Source: Agreia pratensis
Lineage (GTDB): Bacteria > Actinomycetota > Actinomycetes > Actinomycetales > Microbacteriaceae
NCBI RefSeq assembly: GCF_900177685.1
Contig: NZ_FXAY01000001.1
Location: 930,001 to 994,000, forward strand
DNA: 64,000 bases
Reading direction: 5' to 3'
Of the stretch, positions 8,616 to 16,676 are shown piece after piece. The position numbers and the translations under genes are program-made. A model generated the notes under the pieces. It saw only the letters and a program-made list of their open reading frames with translations, was not told the DNA's origin and made no database searches. How positions within the stretch are numbered: the first letter of the stretch is position 1; every line of letters starts with the position of its first letter.

Positions 8616-8906
8616 ATGACGCAACCCTCCCCCAACCAAACGTCTCAGCGGCCGACCATCACCTCGGCGGTCGTTTCGCTCGTCGCCGGAGTTGTGGCCG
8701 TTCCCACATTCGTCTTGGGATTCACCATCGCGGCATGGGTCTGCGCTCTCGTCGGACTCTTTTCGGGAATCGCCGGGATTCGACGTGCCCGCGGGACAGC
8801 GCCAGGGCTTCCCCTGGCCATCGTCGGCCTTGTCGTCTCCTCGATCATGCTGCTCACGCTGGCAGGCATGCTCGTGCTGTTTCTTTCTCGCCCGTGGCGG
8901 TACTGA
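8616..8906 (+). CDS. DUF4190-like small membrane protein
   Basis: 96 aa with two hydrophobic segments (about residues 18-50 and 65-90) and a Gly-rich turn GLFSGIAGIRRARG between them, the layout of DUF4190 proteins. The N-terminus is polar and Pro/Gln-rich. No Shine-Dalgarno is evident before ATG 8616. The function is unknown. It converges on the lipoprotein gene 18 bases away. Confidence 0.7.
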   Translation: MTQPSPNQTSQRPTITSAVVSLVAGVVAVPTFVLGFTIAAWVCALVGLFSGIAGIRRARGTAPGLPLAIVGLVVSSIMLLTLAGMLVLFLSRPWRY

Positions 8907-8924
8907 GCTCGGTCATCTCCTCGA

Positions 8925-9533
8925 TCAGCCTGTGGGCGGAACGTCGCCCACCATCTCGACGGAGTCGGTCGCAGCGTTCCACGTGTAGGTCGCGACCGCG
9001 CGGCCCGAGGCCTCGGTGTTCGACTCCATGCCCTGGTTGAAGCGATAGGTCACACTGATCGAGTTGTCGGCCGTACGCTCGACTGCCGGCGTGAAGCCGT
9101 AAGCCTTCTCAGTCGCCGTTCCCAGGTACACGCCGTCATGAAACAGGAGGATCGCTGCGGGACTGCTCACTGTGGCGAACTCCAGCGTCACGACCGACCA
9201 TGACAAGGCCGCGCACGGATCGTATCCGCTGTAGTCGGCGTTCGCCGCATCCCAGCGCGAACTCTCGAGGCCTGCCGGGGCAGGCAGCGCGGCGATGCCG
9301 GCAGCCGCCGCCTCCTGTGCGGTCGCCGGGCCGCATGCATCCGGGGAAGGCGTCGGTGTTGCAGCAGTATTCTCGCTCGACGAGGGAGCGGGGGCTGCAG
9401 CGGTCGGCCCGGGGTCTGTGGTGGTCGCGCATCCCGCTGCAAGAGCGGCTACAAGGGCCGTGAGAGCCAGACCGGTTGATGCACGACCGACGGCTCGCGG
9501 CGAGCGCTGCTGGGCTTTTGTCTCCTTCATCAT
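8925..9533 (-). CDS. LppP/LprE-family lipoprotein
   Basis: 202 aa. An N-terminal basic stretch and hydrophobic core end in the lipobox L-A-A-G-C (Cys about 35), followed by a Thr/Ala/Pro/Ser-rich linker. The mature domain contains D-A-C-G-P, Y-D-P-C-A-A-L-S-W and FHDGVYLGTATEKAYGFTP, matching the LppP/LprE family (Lipoprotein_21) of actinobacterial surface proteins. AGGAGG at 9542-9547, 8 bases from the ATG, fixes the start at 9533. It is exported and membrane-anchored, with unknown role. It is divergent from the gene at 9608. Confidence 0.85.
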   Translation of the reverse strand: MMKETKAQQRSPRAVGRASTGLALTALVAALAAGCATTTDPGPTAAAPAPSSSENTAATPTPSPDACGPATAQEAAAAGIAALPAPAGLESSRWDAANADYSGYDPCAALSWSVVTLEFATVSSPAAILLFHDGVYLGTATEKAYGFTPAVERTADNSISVTYRFNQGMESNTEASGRAVATYTWNAATDSVEMVGDVPPTG

Positions 9534-9607
9534 GCTTCCAGCCTCCTACGGACAGCCGTTCTCGTCCACCCGCCTTGGTGTCTGCCCGCAGGAGTACCGT
9601 GATCCCC

Positions 9608-9967
9608 ATGAGCAAGCCATCCGATGAGGCGGTCGAACTGCTGCACGAGATCGCCGCCGACCTGGGCAAGGCGGGGCCGGTCGAGCTCGGAACAATGTTC
9701 CGCAGCCCCGGCATCCGCACCGAGACAAAGATCGTCGCGTTCCTCGGCACCGACGACCGACTCATCGTGAAGCTGCCTCGCGAGCGCGCGCTCGCCCTCA
9801 TCGAGCAGGGCGTCGCCGCCAGTCTCTCGATGGGCAGACGCACGATGCGCGAATGGATCGAGGTGCCTGCCGGCGACGACCTGCACACTGACAACCCGTC
9901 ACAGACGCTCGAGACCTGGTCACGCCTGGCCAAGGAGTCGTTCGACCACGTGCGGTCACAGCTATAG
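9608..9967 (+). CDS. TfoX N-terminal-like small protein
   Basis: 119 aa from ATG 9608. A longer upstream frame overlaps the divergent lipoprotein gene and is rejected. The core (MFRSPGIRTETKIVAFLG, then RLIVKLPRERALALIEQG and GRRTMREWIEVP) resembles the TfoX/Sxy N-terminal fold seen in many short actinobacterial proteins. It has no DNA-binding motif or membrane segment. The family assignment is tentative. Confidence 0.6.
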   Translation: MSKPSDEAVELLHEIAADLGKAGPVELGTMFRSPGIRTETKIVAFLGTDDRLIVKLPRERALALIEQGVAASLSMGRRTMREWIEVPAGDDLHTDNPSQTLETWSRLAKESFDHVRSQL

Positions 9968-9989
9968 CGACCGCCAGCTCAGACGCGCG

Positions 9990-10517
9990 TTAAGCGCTGA
10001 CCCCGTACGGAGCGCTGATCACCGCGCGCCCGACAGCGTGCATAAAGAGATTGAACCCCAGCATGGCGGGCGTCGCATCCTCAGGAAGCTCGAGTTTCTC
10101 GACGTCGACCGCGTGCACCACGAAGTAGTACTCGTGGTCGCCGTGCCCGGGCGGAGGCGTCGCACCGACGTAGCCCGCGACACCGGCGTCGTTGCGCAGG
10201 GTGACCGCACCCTCGGGCAATGCGGTGCTGCCGGGTGTTCCGGCGCCAGCGGCGAGGCTCGTCACATCGGCCGAGATGTTCAGCACGGCCCAGTGCCAGA
10301 ATCCGGATGCCGTGGGCGCGTCGGGGTCGTAGACCGTCACGACGTAGCTCTTGGTCGCCTCGGGCGCGCCCGACCAGCTGAGCTGGGGCGACACGTCGCC
10401 GCCTCCCGCCGACTCGCCCAGCTGCGGATCCGAAAGCCTCTCGCCCTGTCGCACGTCGGTCGACGTCAACTCGAACGAGGGAAGAACAGGAAGGTTGTCG
10501 TAGGGGTTCGCGCTCAT
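9990..10517 (-). CDS. YbhB/YbcL-type PEBP (Raf kinase inhibitor-like) protein
   Basis: 175 aa from ATG 10517, preceded by AAGGA. It shows the PEBP ligand-site motifs D-V-S-P-Q-L-S-W and V-Y-D-P-D-A-P (about residues 47-73), F-W-H-W-A-V-L-N-I, and the late [15 protein letters not shown]. Bacterial members are small cytosolic or periplasmic proteins of uncertain role. It is convergent with 9608-9967 and divergent from the GntR gene. Confidence 0.9.
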   Translation of the reverse strand: MSANPYDNLPVLPSFELTSTDVRQGERLSDPQLGESAGGGDVSPQLSWSGAPEATKSYVVTVYDPDAPTASGFWHWAVLNISADVTSLAAGAGTPGSTALPEGAVTLRNDAGVAGYVGATPPPGHGDHEYYFVVHAVDVEKLELPEDATPAMLGFNLFMHAVGRAVISAPYGVSA

Positions 10518-10613
10518 GGGGTGTCCTTTGCTCGAAGGTCGGGGTACAGCAACGCTAAACCTCTCGTCTGAACATTCAGTGCGTCTGGACGCCGACACAC
10601 AGCTGTCGTATGC

Positions 10614-10641
10614 TGTGGCCTGACCACATGGCCTGACCACA
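10614..10641 (+). promoter_or_regulatory. tandem FadR-type operator before the lactate genes
   Basis: TGTGGCCTGACCACA (10614-10628) has palindromic ends TGTGG/CCACA. It is followed at once by a second copy, TGGCCTGACCACA (10629-10641). FadR-subfamily GntR proteins such as LldR and PdhR recognise TGGT-N3-ACCA-like sites. The position, 29 bases before the regulator's GTG, suggests autoregulation of the gntR-lldD pair. Confidence 0.6.
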
Positions 10642-10669
10642 GGCATCCGACGATCGAGAAGGGCGCACC

Positions 10670-11446
10670 GTGACCGCCATCGATACGTCCGCATCCGTCG
10701 ATTCGCGCCGCGCATGGGAGGTCGTACTGCAGCACATCGAGGCCGATCTGCTCGCGGGGCGACTCGTTCCCGGCGATCACCTGCCGGCCGAGCGCGCGCT
10801 CTCGAGTGAACTCGGAGTCGGCCGATCGTCGGTTCGCGAGGCGCTGCGCGTGCTCGAGGTTCTCGGACTCATCCGCACCCAGACCGGGTCGGGGCCGCAG
10901 TCCGGCGCCATCATCATCGCTCGCCCCTCGGGCGGCATGTCGTCGCTGATGCGCTTGCAGGTCGCGGCGCAGGGCTTCGACGTGCGCGACGTCGTGAAAA
11001 CCCGCCTTGTGCTCGAGGCGGCGGTCGTCACCGAGCTGGCCGAGGCATCCGCGGCCGCCCTCGACTCTGCGCCTCTCGATCTCGGCGACGCCGTGCGGTT
11101 GCTCGACGCGATGGATGCCGATGGCCGGGTTTCCGAAGCAGAGTTCCTCGCCCTCGACGCGGCCTTCCACCTCGCCCTCGCGGAACTCTCGGGAAACGCG
11201 GTGATCGCCTCGATGATGGCGGGCCTGCGCAACTCGATCGAAAGCTACGTTCTCGCCGGCGTGCCGAACCTGCGGTCATGGGCCGAGACATCCGGCCGCC
11301 TGCGGCACGAGCACCGGGCCATCATCGCGGCGATCGAGTCCGGCGATGCCGAGTCGGCGCGCGACATCGTGAACGCCCACATCACCGGCTACTACGCCGA
11401 GACGAATTTCATCTCCACATCCGAACAGAGGACATCCGATGGTTGA
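10670..11446 (+). CDS. lldR: FadR-family GntR regulator, LldR-like
   Basis: 258 aa from GTG 10670 (GAAGGG upstream). The N-terminal winged helix contains [21 protein letters not shown] then [14 protein letters not shown]. The C-terminal FCD domain has the metal-site histidine pattern ([16 protein letters not shown]). It overlaps lldD by 8 bases, so it most probably senses L-lactate and controls its oxidation. The tandem palindrome just upstream is the likely operator. The gene name is given from context and family. Confidence 0.8.
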   Translation: MTAIDTSASVDSRRAWEVVLQHIEADLLAGRLVPGDHLPAERALSSELGVGRSSVREALRVLEVLGLIRTQTGSGPQSGAIIIARPSGGMSSLMRLQVAAQGFDVRDVVKTRLVLEAAVVTELAEASAAALDSAPLDLGDAVRLLDAMDADGRVSEAEFLALDAAFHLALAELSGNAVIASMMAGLRNSIESYVLAGVPNLRSWAETSGRLRHEHRAIIAAIESGDAESARDIVNAHITGYYAETNFISTSEQRTSDG

Positions 11447-12839
11447 ACGCCGCTTTCCTAACCCCAAAGAACTGCTGCCGCTGATGCAGTTCAAGAAGCT
11501 CGAGCTCGACGGCAAGAAGCGTCGCCTGCAGGGCGCGCTGACCATCGACGACCTGCGCACCATCGCCAAGCGACGCACCCCGAAGGCCGCGTTCGACTAC
11601 ACCGACGGATCAGCCGAGGGCGAGATCTCGCTGAGGCGCGCGCGCCAGGCCTTCCAAGACATCGAGTTCCACCCCTCGATCCTGCGCGACGTGTCGAAGC
11701 TCGACACGACCACGCAGATCCTCGGCGGAACATCGACCATGCCGTTCGGCATCGCCCCCACCGGTTTCACCCGGCTGATGCAGACCGAGGGTGAGATCGC
11801 CGGAGCCGGCGCTGCCGCCGCGGCAGGCATCCCCTTCACCCTCTCCACCCTCGGAACCTCGTCGATCGAGGCCGTCAAGGCGGCGAACCCCACCGGACGC
11901 AACTGGTTTCAGCTCTATGTGATGCGCGAGCGCGAGATCTCGTACGGGCTCGTCGAGCGGGCCGCCGCAGCCGGCTTCGACACGCTGATGTTCACGGTCG
12001 ACACCCCCATCGCTGGCGCGCGACTGCGCGACAAGCGAAACGGCTTCTCGATCCCACCGCAGCTCACCCCGGGCACCATCATCAACGCCATCCCCAGGCC
12101 GTGGTGGTGGTACGACTTCCTCACGACTCCCCCGCTGGAGTTCGCGTCGCTGTCGTCGACCGGCGGCACCGTGGGCGAACTGCTCGACTCGGCGATGGAC
12201 CCCTCGATCGACTTCGACGACCTCGCCTTCATCCGCAGCATGTGGCCCGGCAAGATCGTGATCAAGGGCGTGCAGAATCTCGAGGATTCCCGACGCCTCG
12301 CCGATCTCGGCGTCGACGGAATTCTGCTGTCGAACCACGGAGGGCGCCAGCTCGACCGCGCTCCGATCCCCTTCCACCTGCTGCCCGACGTGGCCCGCGA
12401 GGTCGGCAGCGACGTCGAGGTCATGGTCGACACGGGCATCATGGACGGCGCCGACGTTGTGGCCTCGCTCGCCCTCGGCGCGAAGTTCACCCTGATCGGA
12501 CGCGCCTATCTCTATGGGCTCATGGCAGGCGGGCGCGCGGGTGTCGACCGCACGATCTCGATCCTGTCGGAGCAGATCGTGCGCACGATGAAACTGCTCG
12601 AGGTCGCGTCGATCGACGAGCTGACACCGGCACATGTCACACAGTTGCAGCGTCTCGCCCCGCGTGCTGTCTCGGCGCAGACCGCGGCCGTTGCCGAGAA
12701 GGCGGCCTCGCGACCGGCCCGCGGCACAGCCTCGTCGGCCGGCGCTCGCAAGGCACCTGCCCGCAAGACGGCCGCATCCACGCCCGCCGTCGCGAAGGCT
12801 GCGGCGAAGAAGGTCGAGGCAACGCCCACAGACGCGTAG
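11439..12839 (+). CDS. lldD: FMN-dependent L-lactate dehydrogenase
   Basis: 466 aa. This is the alpha-hydroxy-acid oxidase fold: the N-terminal [11 protein letters not shown], the phosphate/FMN motif around [14 protein letters not shown] with catalytic His300, and [13 protein letters not shown] followed by [14 protein letters not shown]. It oxidises L-lactate to pyruvate, feeding electrons to the respiratory chain. The enzyme ends near residue 400. A further stretch of about 55 residues is almost only Ala, Lys, Arg, Pro, Ser and Thr, which is not usual for LldD. It overlaps the regulator by 8 bases. It can take the L-lactate produced by RhaEW. Confidence 0.92.
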   Translation: MVERRFPNPKELLPLMQFKKLELDGKKRRLQGALTIDDLRTIAKRRTPKAAFDYTDGSAEGEISLRRARQAFQDIEFHPSILRDVSKLDTTTQILGGTSTMPFGIAPTGFTRLMQTEGEIAGAGAAAAAGIPFTLSTLGTSSIEAVKAANPTGRNWFQLYVMREREISYGLVERAAAAGFDTLMFTVDTPIAGARLRDKRNGFSIPPQLTPGTIINAIPRPWWWYDFLTTPPLEFASLSSTGGTVGELLDSAMDPSIDFDDLAFIRSMWPGKIVIKGVQNLEDSRRLADLGVDGILLSNHGGRQLDRAPIPFHLLPDVAREVGSDVEVMVDTGIMDGADVVASLALGAKFTLIGRAYLYGLMAGGRAGVDRTISILSEQIVRTMKLLEVASIDELTPAHVTQLQRLAPRAVSAQTAAVAEKAASRPARGTASSAGARKAPARKTAASTPAVAKAAAKKVEATPTDA

Positions 12840-12850
12840 CCCGGCGGCGA

Positions 12851-12931
12851 CTGCGCTCTGATTCAGGAGATACGCAACCCAGGGGCGGTTTTCGCACGTG
12901 GCGGGGCGGATTCACCTGAGAACGAGCGCAG
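12851..12931. repeat. 81-bp palindromic intergenic element
   Basis: Outer perfect arms CTGCGCTC (12851-12858) / GAGCGCAG (12924-12931) enclose inner arms TCAGG (12863-12867) / CCTGA (12915-12919). The core contains GCACGTGGCGGGG. It lies directly after lldD and could terminate it. Its similarity to 4787-4857 (AGGA-ATAC near the left arm, CACGTG and CGGGG near the right) suggests a common family. Confidence 0.55.
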
Positions 12932-12951
12932 CGCTCTGGCACACTGACGAC

Positions 12952-12972
12952 ATGACGAAGGCCAGACCGTGA
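12952..12972 (+). other. possible 6-codon leader peptide before the SMR pair
   Basis: ATG ACG AAG GCC AGA CCG TGA encodes Met-Thr-Lys-Ala-Arg-Pro. Its TGA overlaps the GTG start of the SMR gene (GTGA), the same coupling geometry used throughout this window. No good Shine-Dalgarno precedes it, so it is only suggestive. Confidence 0.2.
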
Positions 12973-13331
12973 AGAAGTGGTTGTTCCTGGGCGGAGCCAT
13001 CCTCAGTGAGGTGACCGGCTCGCTGTCGTTGAAGGCCGCGCTCGAGCATCCGGGGTGGTACGCGCTGATGGCAGCCGGGTTCGCGGGGGCCTTCGTGTTT
13101 CTATCGCTGGTGCTCAGGGCCGGGCTGCCGCTCGGCGTCGCGTACGGCATCTGGGGTGCGCTCGGTGTGGCGCTGACCGCGCTCTTCTCGGCGCTGCTGT
13201 TCGGCGAGCCGCTGACCCCGATCATGGGTGCCGGGCTGCTGTTGATCATCGGCGGCGTGCTCTGCATCGAGCTTGGGCGCCAGCAAGCCGAGAAGACTCG
13301 CGGAGCCGCTGCCGTCGGGGAGGCTCGCTAG
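12969..13331 (+). CDS. SMR-family multidrug transporter, subunit 1
   Basis: 120 aa, four transmembrane helices. The essential SMR glutamate is Glu14 in GAILSEVTGSLSLKAA. GVAYGIWGALGVALTAL (helix 3) and a Lys/Arg/Glu tail follow. It starts at GTG 12969 and its stop shares a base with the next gene (TAGTG). Pairs of adjacent SMR genes such as EbrAB or YkkCD form heterodimeric proton-coupled exporters of cationic drugs or guanidinium-like compounds. Which type this is cannot be decided from sequence alone. Confidence 0.88.
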   Translation: MKKWLFLGGAILSEVTGSLSLKAALEHPGWYALMAAGFAGAFVFLSLVLRAGLPLGVAYGIWGALGVALTALFSALLFGEPLTPIMGAGLLLIIGGVLCIELGRQQAEKTRGAAAVGEAR

Positions 13332-13651
13332 TGGCCTGGGTCTTTCTCATCGGCGCGATCCTCACCGAGGTCACCGCCACGTTGTCGCTGAAGGCGGCGG
13401 TCACGGGCAACAAACTCTGGTACATCCCGGTCGCACTCGGATACGGCATCGCCTTCACCTGCCTCTCGTTCACGCTCCAGAACGGCATGGCCCTCGGCGT
13501 GGCCTACGGCATCTGGGCTGCGGCCGGTGTCGCGCTCACCGCCGTGGCAGGGCGGCTCATCTTTAAGGAGCCCTTCACTTGGGTCATGGCTCTCGGCATC
13601 GCCCTGGTCATGGGCGGCGTGCTTCTGGTCGAGGCGGGCGCTGCTCACTGA
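13331..13651 (+). CDS. SMR-family multidrug transporter, subunit 2
   Basis: 106 aa from GTG 13331, overlapping the stop of subunit 1 by one base. It has four helices, Glu13 in GAILTEVTATLSLKAA, and GVAYGIWAAAGVALTAV. It is the likely partner of the preceding SMR protein. The two differ mainly in loop charges and in the basic tail of subunit 1, as expected for a dual-topology pair. It is convergent with the small membrane protein gene 12 bases downstream. Confidence 0.88.
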   Translation: MAWVFLIGAILTEVTATLSLKAAVTGNKLWYIPVALGYGIAFTCLSFTLQNGMALGVAYGIWAAAGVALTAVAGRLIFKEPFTWVMALGIALVMGGVLLVEAGAAH

Positions 13652-13663
13652 CGCGAGTGCGGC

Positions 13664-13990
13664 TCAGCCCAGGTTGATGATGCCCAGCCCGATGGCGAGC
13701 GCGCTCACGGCGACGGCACCCGTGCCGACGGCCACGAAGGCGAGCGTCTTCACGGCCGACGCGCGACGCGTCGAATGCTCCACCAGGTCTTGGGCCTGGT
13801 GCAGGGTGCCGCACGACGCGACGTGAGCGCCACGGGCATCCGTCACGTCGTAGTGGCCATCGACGAACTCGACGAACCCCGCGAAGTCACCGCGACGCGA
13901 CGCTACCCAGAGCTTCGCCTCGGGCGAGAGCCACGTGAGCGGTCCGGTCGAGTCATCTGTGGGGCGGGCGAGGGCTGGTGTCGAGGTCAT
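13664..13990 (-). CDS. hypothetical single-span membrane protein
   Basis: 108 aa, not recognised. The soluble N-terminal part (about residues 15-75) includes SRRGDFAGFVEFVDGHYDVTD and a lone Cys. A hydrophobic helix (about 81-105) ends at the C-terminus, so it is probably tail-anchored in the membrane. No Shine-Dalgarno was noted. It stands alone between the SMR pair and the DUF4342 gene. Confidence 0.55.
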   Translation of the reverse strand: MTSTPALARPTDDSTGPLTWLSPEAKLWVASRRGDFAGFVEFVDGHYDVTDARGAHVASCGTLHQAQDLVEHSTRRASAVKTLAFVAVGTGAVAVSALAIGLGIINLG

Positions 13991-14193
13991 GACTTCAGCT
14001 TTGCGCGTCGAGGCTCCAGGCGAATCCTGCCTGAGGATGACTTCGTGTGCCGCAACGGTGGTACTTAGGTCTAGTCGGCGGTCGCGTTAGTACCGCAGAC
14101 CGATGCGCGATTGCAGTGTCCGGGCAAGAATGAGAGCAGGCGTTCCGAACCGGGTCGCCGAACGCGCACCAACGTCAGACAGGACGAATCGAC

Positions 14194-14547
14194 ATGAGCG
14201 ACAAGAAATCCACGTTCGAACAGTTCGAGGTTGCCGGCGACAAGCTGGTCGAAACGGTCAAGAACCTCATCCACGAGGGCAACGTTCGCCGCATCATCCT
14301 GAAGCGCGAAGATGGCAGCGCTCTGCTCGAGATCCCCGTCAACGCCGGCCTCGTGGGCCTCGCCCTCACGGCTGCGATCGCCCCCGTCCTCCTCGCCATC
14401 GGCGCGATCGCCGCGGTCGTCTCGCAGGTCACCCTGGTCGTCGAACGGCGAGCGGATGCGGCCGGTTCCGTCGATGCACCGACGACGACGCCGACCGCAG
14501 GCCCCGCAGGCGGATCCGCCGAGCCTGACCCCTCGGCATCCATCTGA
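14194..14547 (+). CDS. DUF4342-containing protein
   Basis: 117 aa. It shows the DUF4342 pattern: F-E-V-A-G-D-K-L-V-E-T-V-K-N-L-I, then EGNVRRIILKREDG and LLEIPVNAGLVG, followed by a hydrophobic segment (about 52-76) and a Pro/Thr/Ala-rich acidic tail. Members are small, often membrane-associated proteins related to elongation-factor UBA-like helices. The role is unknown. Upstream, GGTACT (14060-14065) and AGTACC (14089-14094) form an inverted repeat of unknown significance. Confidence 0.85.
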   Translation: MSDKKSTFEQFEVAGDKLVETVKNLIHEGNVRRIILKREDGSALLEIPVNAGLVGLALTAAIAPVLLAIGAIAAVVSQVTLVVERRADAAGSVDAPTTTPTAGPAGGSAEPDPSASI

Positions 14548-14580
14548 CCTCGATCTGAGCCGGCCGACTTCGATCACGGG

Positions 14581-14647
14581 CATTTCGTGCACGTGGGCGT
14601 GCAGCTCGTCGGATAGATCCGAGCATGCGGCGAGGCTGCACGAAATG
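14581..14647. repeat. 67-bp palindromic element, candidate terminator
   Basis: Perfect 11-base arms CATTTCGTGCA (14581-14591) and TGCACGAAATG (14637-14647) flank a GC-rich core. It sits between two convergent genes (stops at 14547 and 14655), a natural place for a bidirectional terminator. It has the same size and arm style as the elements at 4787 and 12851. Confidence 0.6.
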
Positions 14648-14654
14648 AGGCTGC

Positions 14655-15317
14655 TCAGTCTTCGACGCGAATGCCGAGGTGTTCAGCGAAGGCAGAGGCC
14701 AGGTCGGCGACCTGCCCCTGCGAGAGGGTGGCGCCCGCCAGGGCCGTGAAGCCATCGATGCGGGAGAATTCGGCGCGGCGCAGGTCGACGCTCGCCAGGG
14801 TGGCGTGGTGCATGTTCAGCACGCCGATCGTGCAGTCCACGAATGCGACGCGGTTCAGCTTCGCGCTGCTGAGGTCGAGTTCGTCGATCGAACAACCCGT
14901 GAACAGCACATCGAGCAGAGTGGCGCCGGAGAGATTGACGAAGCCGAGCTTGGTCGACGAGATGTGCACCGACGAGAGCGCCGCTTCGTAGAGCTCTGCA
15001 GAGCCCAGCCGTGACCCGTCGATCGTGACCGAACGCAGCTCGGCGCGGGGAGCAGAGAAGATGGGCGCGTTGAGCCGTGTGAACTCGACGTCGGAAAAGG
15101 TCGCCCCGCGCAGAAGCGCATCGTGCGCCTGAACGTCATCGAAGACGCACTCCCTGAACTGGCTGCCCGACAACTCGCGACCCGCGATGTCGAGGCCGTC
15201 GAAGCGCAGACCCTCGAAGAGGTCGTGGGGCTGGAGCGCCTCGGGATCGCCGACGACGAGATCGTCGAGACGGATCGCATCCAGGCGCGGTTCTTGCGTG
15301 CCGGGCTTGCGTGCCAT
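14655..15317 (-). CDS. pentapeptide-repeat protein
   Basis: 220 aa from ATG 15317. Much of residues 30-190 follows the A(D/N)LXX periodicity of the right-handed quadrilateral beta helix, for example LFEGLRFDGLDIAG, LLRGATFSDVEF, FVNLSGATLLDVLF and ATLASVDLRRAEF. Such proteins include gyrase-protecting Qnr/MfpA, but the fold alone does not assign that role. The C-terminal 25 residues are helical. The longer frame upstream overlaps the divergent epoxide hydrolase promoter and is rejected. Confidence 0.85.
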   Translation of the reverse strand: MARKPGTQEPRLDAIRLDDLVVGDPEALQPHDLFEGLRFDGLDIAGRELSGSQFRECVFDDVQAHDALLRGATFSDVEFTRLNAPIFSAPRAELRSVTIDGSRLGSAELYEAALSSVHISSTKLGFVNLSGATLLDVLFTGCSIDELDLSSAKLNRVAFVDCTIGVLNMHHATLASVDLRRAEFSRIDGFTALAGATLSQGQVADLASAFAEHLGIRVED

Positions 15318-15413
15318 AGAGGGCCTCTCGTGTGTTGGCATCGGGTCGGCGGCCGAAAAACCGCACCGCTGAAGTCTAGGGAACCTCGACGACGGTCGAC
15401 TAACCTGGCGCGC

Positions 15414-16589
15414 ATGCCCCCTATCCCTACGCCTTTCAGCGCACAGGTGACGGCCGAGGAACTCACCGACCTGCGCGCACGCCTGCGTGCCACACGGTGG
15501 CCGGATGCGCCAGAGGACGCGGGCTGGTCGCTGGGCAGCGACGTCGACTATCTGCGTCAGCTCGTCGAGTACTGGGCCGAGGAGTTCGACTGGACTGCGC
15601 AGGAGGCGGCGCTCGCTCGCATCCCCCGCTTCCGCATCGAGCTCGGCGGCCTGGGCATCCACTTCGCCCATGTACAGGGCGTCCGCGCCGCTGGCTCTAC
15701 GTCGAAGGCCATGCCGCTGATCCTCAGCCACGGCTGGCCAGACTCGTTCTGGCGCTACTCCAAGGTGATCCCCCTGCTCACCGACCCCGGCTCGCACGGT
15801 GCGGATCCTGACGACGCGTTCGACGTCGTGGTGCCCGACATGCCGGGCTTCGGCTACTCAGACAAACCGGTCGGCGCGCCGCTGAACTCGATCGACGTGG
15901 CCGGCCTCTGGGCCGAGTTGATGGATGCGCTGGGTTACGACCGCTTCGGCGCCGCCGGTGGCGACATAGGCAGCCACGTGAGTCGCTACCTGGCGCTCGA
16001 CTTCCCGCACAGGGTGTCGGCGGTGCACCGCACCGACGCGGGAATCCCCGTAGCTTTGCCCGGCCTCGAACTCACTCCGGCCGAGCAGAGATTCGTAGAC
16101 GAAGCCGCGGCCTGGAACCTGAGCGAGGGCGCGTATGCCGCCATGCACCGCACGAAACCGCAGACCGCGGCCGTCGGCCTCACCGACTCCCCCGTCGGCC
16201 TGGCTGCGTGGATCGTGGAGAAGCTGCGGTCGTGGAGCGACTGCCACGGCGATCTCGAGAGCAGCTACTCGAAAGACGAGATCCTGACTCTCGTGAGCAT
16301 GTACTGGTTCACCGGCACGATCGGCTCGTCGATGCGCATGTACAGCGCGAACGCCGCGATCCCATCGGCGCAGCTCGCCCGCCGCGTCGAGGTGCCGTCG
16401 GGCTTCGCTCTGTTTCCCGGCGACATCCTTCACCCGACGCGCGAGTGGCTCGACCGCACAGCGAACACGGTGCATGTGAGCGAACCCGCACGCGGCGGTC
16501 ACTTCGCCCCGTTCGAGGAGCCGGAGCTCTACGCGCAGGAACTGCGCGACTTCTTCCGCCCGTTCCGCCGCACTGCGCTGGTCGAGTAG
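15414..16589 (+). CDS. epoxide hydrolase (EHN family)
   Basis: 391 aa. The N-terminal EHN domain (FSAQVTAEELTDLRARL, RWPDAP) is followed by an alpha/beta hydrolase domain with the oxyanion motif HGWPDSF, the nucleophile Asp184 in GGDIGSH, lid residues around YSKDEI, and the catalytic histidine in GGHFAPFEEP. It converts epoxides to diols. The last three codons and the stop (Leu-Val-Glu-stop) are supplied by the repeat that starts at 16575, so the native terminus has probably been replaced by the repeat end. The start ATG is 97 bases from the divergent pentapeptide gene. Confidence 0.88.
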   Translation: MPPIPTPFSAQVTAEELTDLRARLRATRWPDAPEDAGWSLGSDVDYLRQLVEYWAEEFDWTAQEAALARIPRFRIELGGLGIHFAHVQGVRAAGSTSKAMPLILSHGWPDSFWRYSKVIPLLTDPGSHGADPDDAFDVVVPDMPGFGYSDKPVGAPLNSIDVAGLWAELMDALGYDRFGAAGGDIGSHVSRYLALDFPHRVSAVHRTDAGIPVALPGLELTPAEQRFVDEAAAWNLSEGAYAAMHRTKPQTAAVGLTDSPVGLAAWIVEKLRSWSDCHGDLESSYSKDEILTLVSMYWFTGTIGSSMRMYSANAAIPSAQLARRVEVPSGFALFPGDILHPTREWLDRTANTVHVSEPARGGHFAPFEEPELYAQELRDFFRPFRRTALVE

Positions 16590-16668
16590 ACCGCGAGGAA
16601 GGAGCGGGCGTGTCGAGACCACCAGACGGGTCTCGATACGGTCGCTGAGCGACCTACTCGACCAGCGC
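16575..16668. repeat. nested palindromic repeat, full copy overlapping a coding end
   Basis: Left end GCGCTGGTCGAGTAG (16575-16589) encodes the final codons of the epoxide hydrolase. Inner arms GTGTCGAGACC/GGTCTCGATAC follow, then the right variant GTCGCTGAGCGACC and the end CTACTCGACCAGCGC. The right end stops 9 bases short of the convergent AIM24 stop, so it can serve as a bidirectional terminator. Confidence 0.85.
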
Positions 16669-16676
16669 GGACCCGA

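Noticed and set aside
14655-15317. Pentapeptide protein as a quinolone-resistance Qnr/MfpA
   Set aside because: The fold fits, but no gyrase-specific loop or context can be seen; assigning resistance would be unsupported.
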